Part shown: positions 5,335 through 5,913 of the stretch, piece by piece
Layout: every line of letters begins with the position of its first letter
Position numbering within the stretch: position 1 is the first letter of the stretch
Assembly: GCA_030600745.1 (NCBI GenBank)
Contig: JAUVLL010000217.1
Span: 1-5,913 of the forward strand
Origin: Spirochaetaceae bacterium
Lineage (GTDB): Bacteria > Spirochaetota > Spirochaetia > B11-G9
Reading direction: 5' to 3'
Length of the DNA: 5,913 nt
Program-made: the position numbers and the translations under genes
The notes under the pieces: generated by a model
What the model was told of the DNA's origin: nothing
Databases searched by the model: none
Seen by the model: the letters and a program-made list of their open reading frames with translations, nothing else

Positions 5335-5913
5335 TTATATCTCCTTCCTATCATTAACCTTTTCATCTGCTCCGATATCAGTCCTGTAATAGATCCCCTC
5401 AAAACTTATCTTTGACAATTCTCTATAGGCCAGATCCGAAGCTTCAGAAAGTGTATCCGCCAGGGCTGTTACAGAAAGAACCCTGCCGGATTTTGTAAAG
5501 AACAGGCCATCTTTCTTCTCTGCGCCACTAATAAATACTGGCTGAGAAAGATCACCTGTCCCTGAAATCTCCAGTCCTTTTTTGTAGTCTCCGGGATAAC
5601 CTCCTGAAGCCGCAACAACAGTACAGGCAACTCCCTTCCTAAAACTTAGAGAATATCCTGTAAGATCTTTGTCATGGACTTTTTGGAAAACTTCCGCAAG
5701 ATCATTTTCCAGAAGTGGCAGTAAACCTTGCGTTTCCGGATCCCCCATTCTGACATTGTATTCAAGGAGACGGCAGCCGCTTTTTGTAATCATAACACCA
5801 AAAAAAAGGATCCCCTTAAAATCCCATCCCTCTTCCACTATTCCTTTAAGAGTAGGTTCCAGAATATTTTTATTAAAATCAGCTTCGACTGCTGCAGTAT
5901 AATATGGATTAGG
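5335..5913 (-). CDS. purD: Phosphoribosylamine-glycine ligase (GAR synthetase), C-terminal 192 residues; 5' end outside window
   Basis: PurD links 5-phosphoribosylamine and glycine with ATP hydrolysis, the second step of purine synthesis. The frame is open from the window edge (PNPYYTAAVEAD) to TAA at 5335. It carries the end of the ATP-grasp domain with the metal-binding motif EYNVRMGDPETQGLLPLLE (the usual EYNVRFGDPETQ) and then the C-terminal domain GVACTVVAASGGYPGDYKKG through GRVLSVTALADTLSEASDLA to FEGIYYRTDIGADEKVNDRK. Full-length PurD is about 420-430 residues, so somewhat under half is present. No start is assigned; a GTG at 5838 lies inside the domain and is not the real one. The gene abuts purC with no spacing. 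A degenerate copy of its last 60 or so codons lies downstream of purC. Confidence 0.96.
   Translation of the reverse strand, partial: PNPYYTAAVEADFNKNILEPTLKGIVEEGWDFKGILFFGVMITKSGCRLLEYNVRMGDPETQGLLPLLENDLAEVFQKVHDKDLTGYSLSFRKGVACTVVAASGGYPGDYKKGLEISGTGDLSQPVFISGAEKKDGLFFTKSGRVLSVTALADTLSEASDLAYRELSKISFEGIYYRTDIGADEKVNDRKEI
5341..5348 (-). promoter_or_regulatory. Ribosome binding site for purC
   Basis: GGAAGGAG on the minus strand, with six bases before ATG 5334, lies within the last codons of purD. It supports this start and independent initiation on the purD-purC message. Confidence 0.8.

Overview
This is a bacterial window of moderate to low GC in which every substantial gene lies on the minus strand; the only plus-strand coding signal is a short antitoxin tail. 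The housekeeping genes are the end of purD and a complete purC. The kinase resembles a HipA-like family I associate with Clostridia, and GTG starts and purine-rich Shine-Dalgarno sequences are used. These traits fit a Firmicute or spirochaete-like genome, but nothing here fixes the phylum.

Layout from right to left, which is the direction of transcription: (i) 5335-5913 is the C-terminal half of purD, entering from outside the window; its stop codon abuts the purC ATG. (ii) 4267-5334 is an intact purC. (iii) 4091-4264, two bases after the purC stop, is a decayed second copy of the purD tail with an internal stop. (iv) 2912-4057 is an intact orphan HipA-like kinase gene, AT-richer than its surroundings. 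(v) 2586-2756 is a head-to-head junction of two broken toxin-antitoxin modules: the tail of an antitoxin on the minus strand that overlaps a PIN toxin start by 4 bases, and the C-terminal helix-turn-helix of a HicB-like antitoxin on the plus strand. (vi) 2189-2592 is the PIN toxin gene, complete except for one missing base after its first catalytic aspartate. (vii) 1-2163 holds three consecutive same-strand tyrosine recombinase genes with overlapping ends, the layout of a RIT (recombinase-in-trio) element.

The RIT-like element is a relic. Its first gene has lost its start and most of its catalytic domain and carries an in-frame stop. The middle gene is intact. The third is cut just after its conserved GKG.K.R segment and runs in frame, without a stop, into the Walker A region of a DppF/OppF-type ABC transporter ATPase that leaves the window at base 1. 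That junction coincides with a visible rise in GC and is either a real deletion fusion or an assembly chimera.

Overall, a purine biosynthesis operon sits beside an accessory island built from debris: a duplicated purD tail, an orphan kinase, two truncated toxin-antitoxin modules and a decaying recombinase trio. Purine synthesis (PurD then later PurC) is the only metabolic pathway visible. I see no RNA gene, CRISPR array or convincing terminator.
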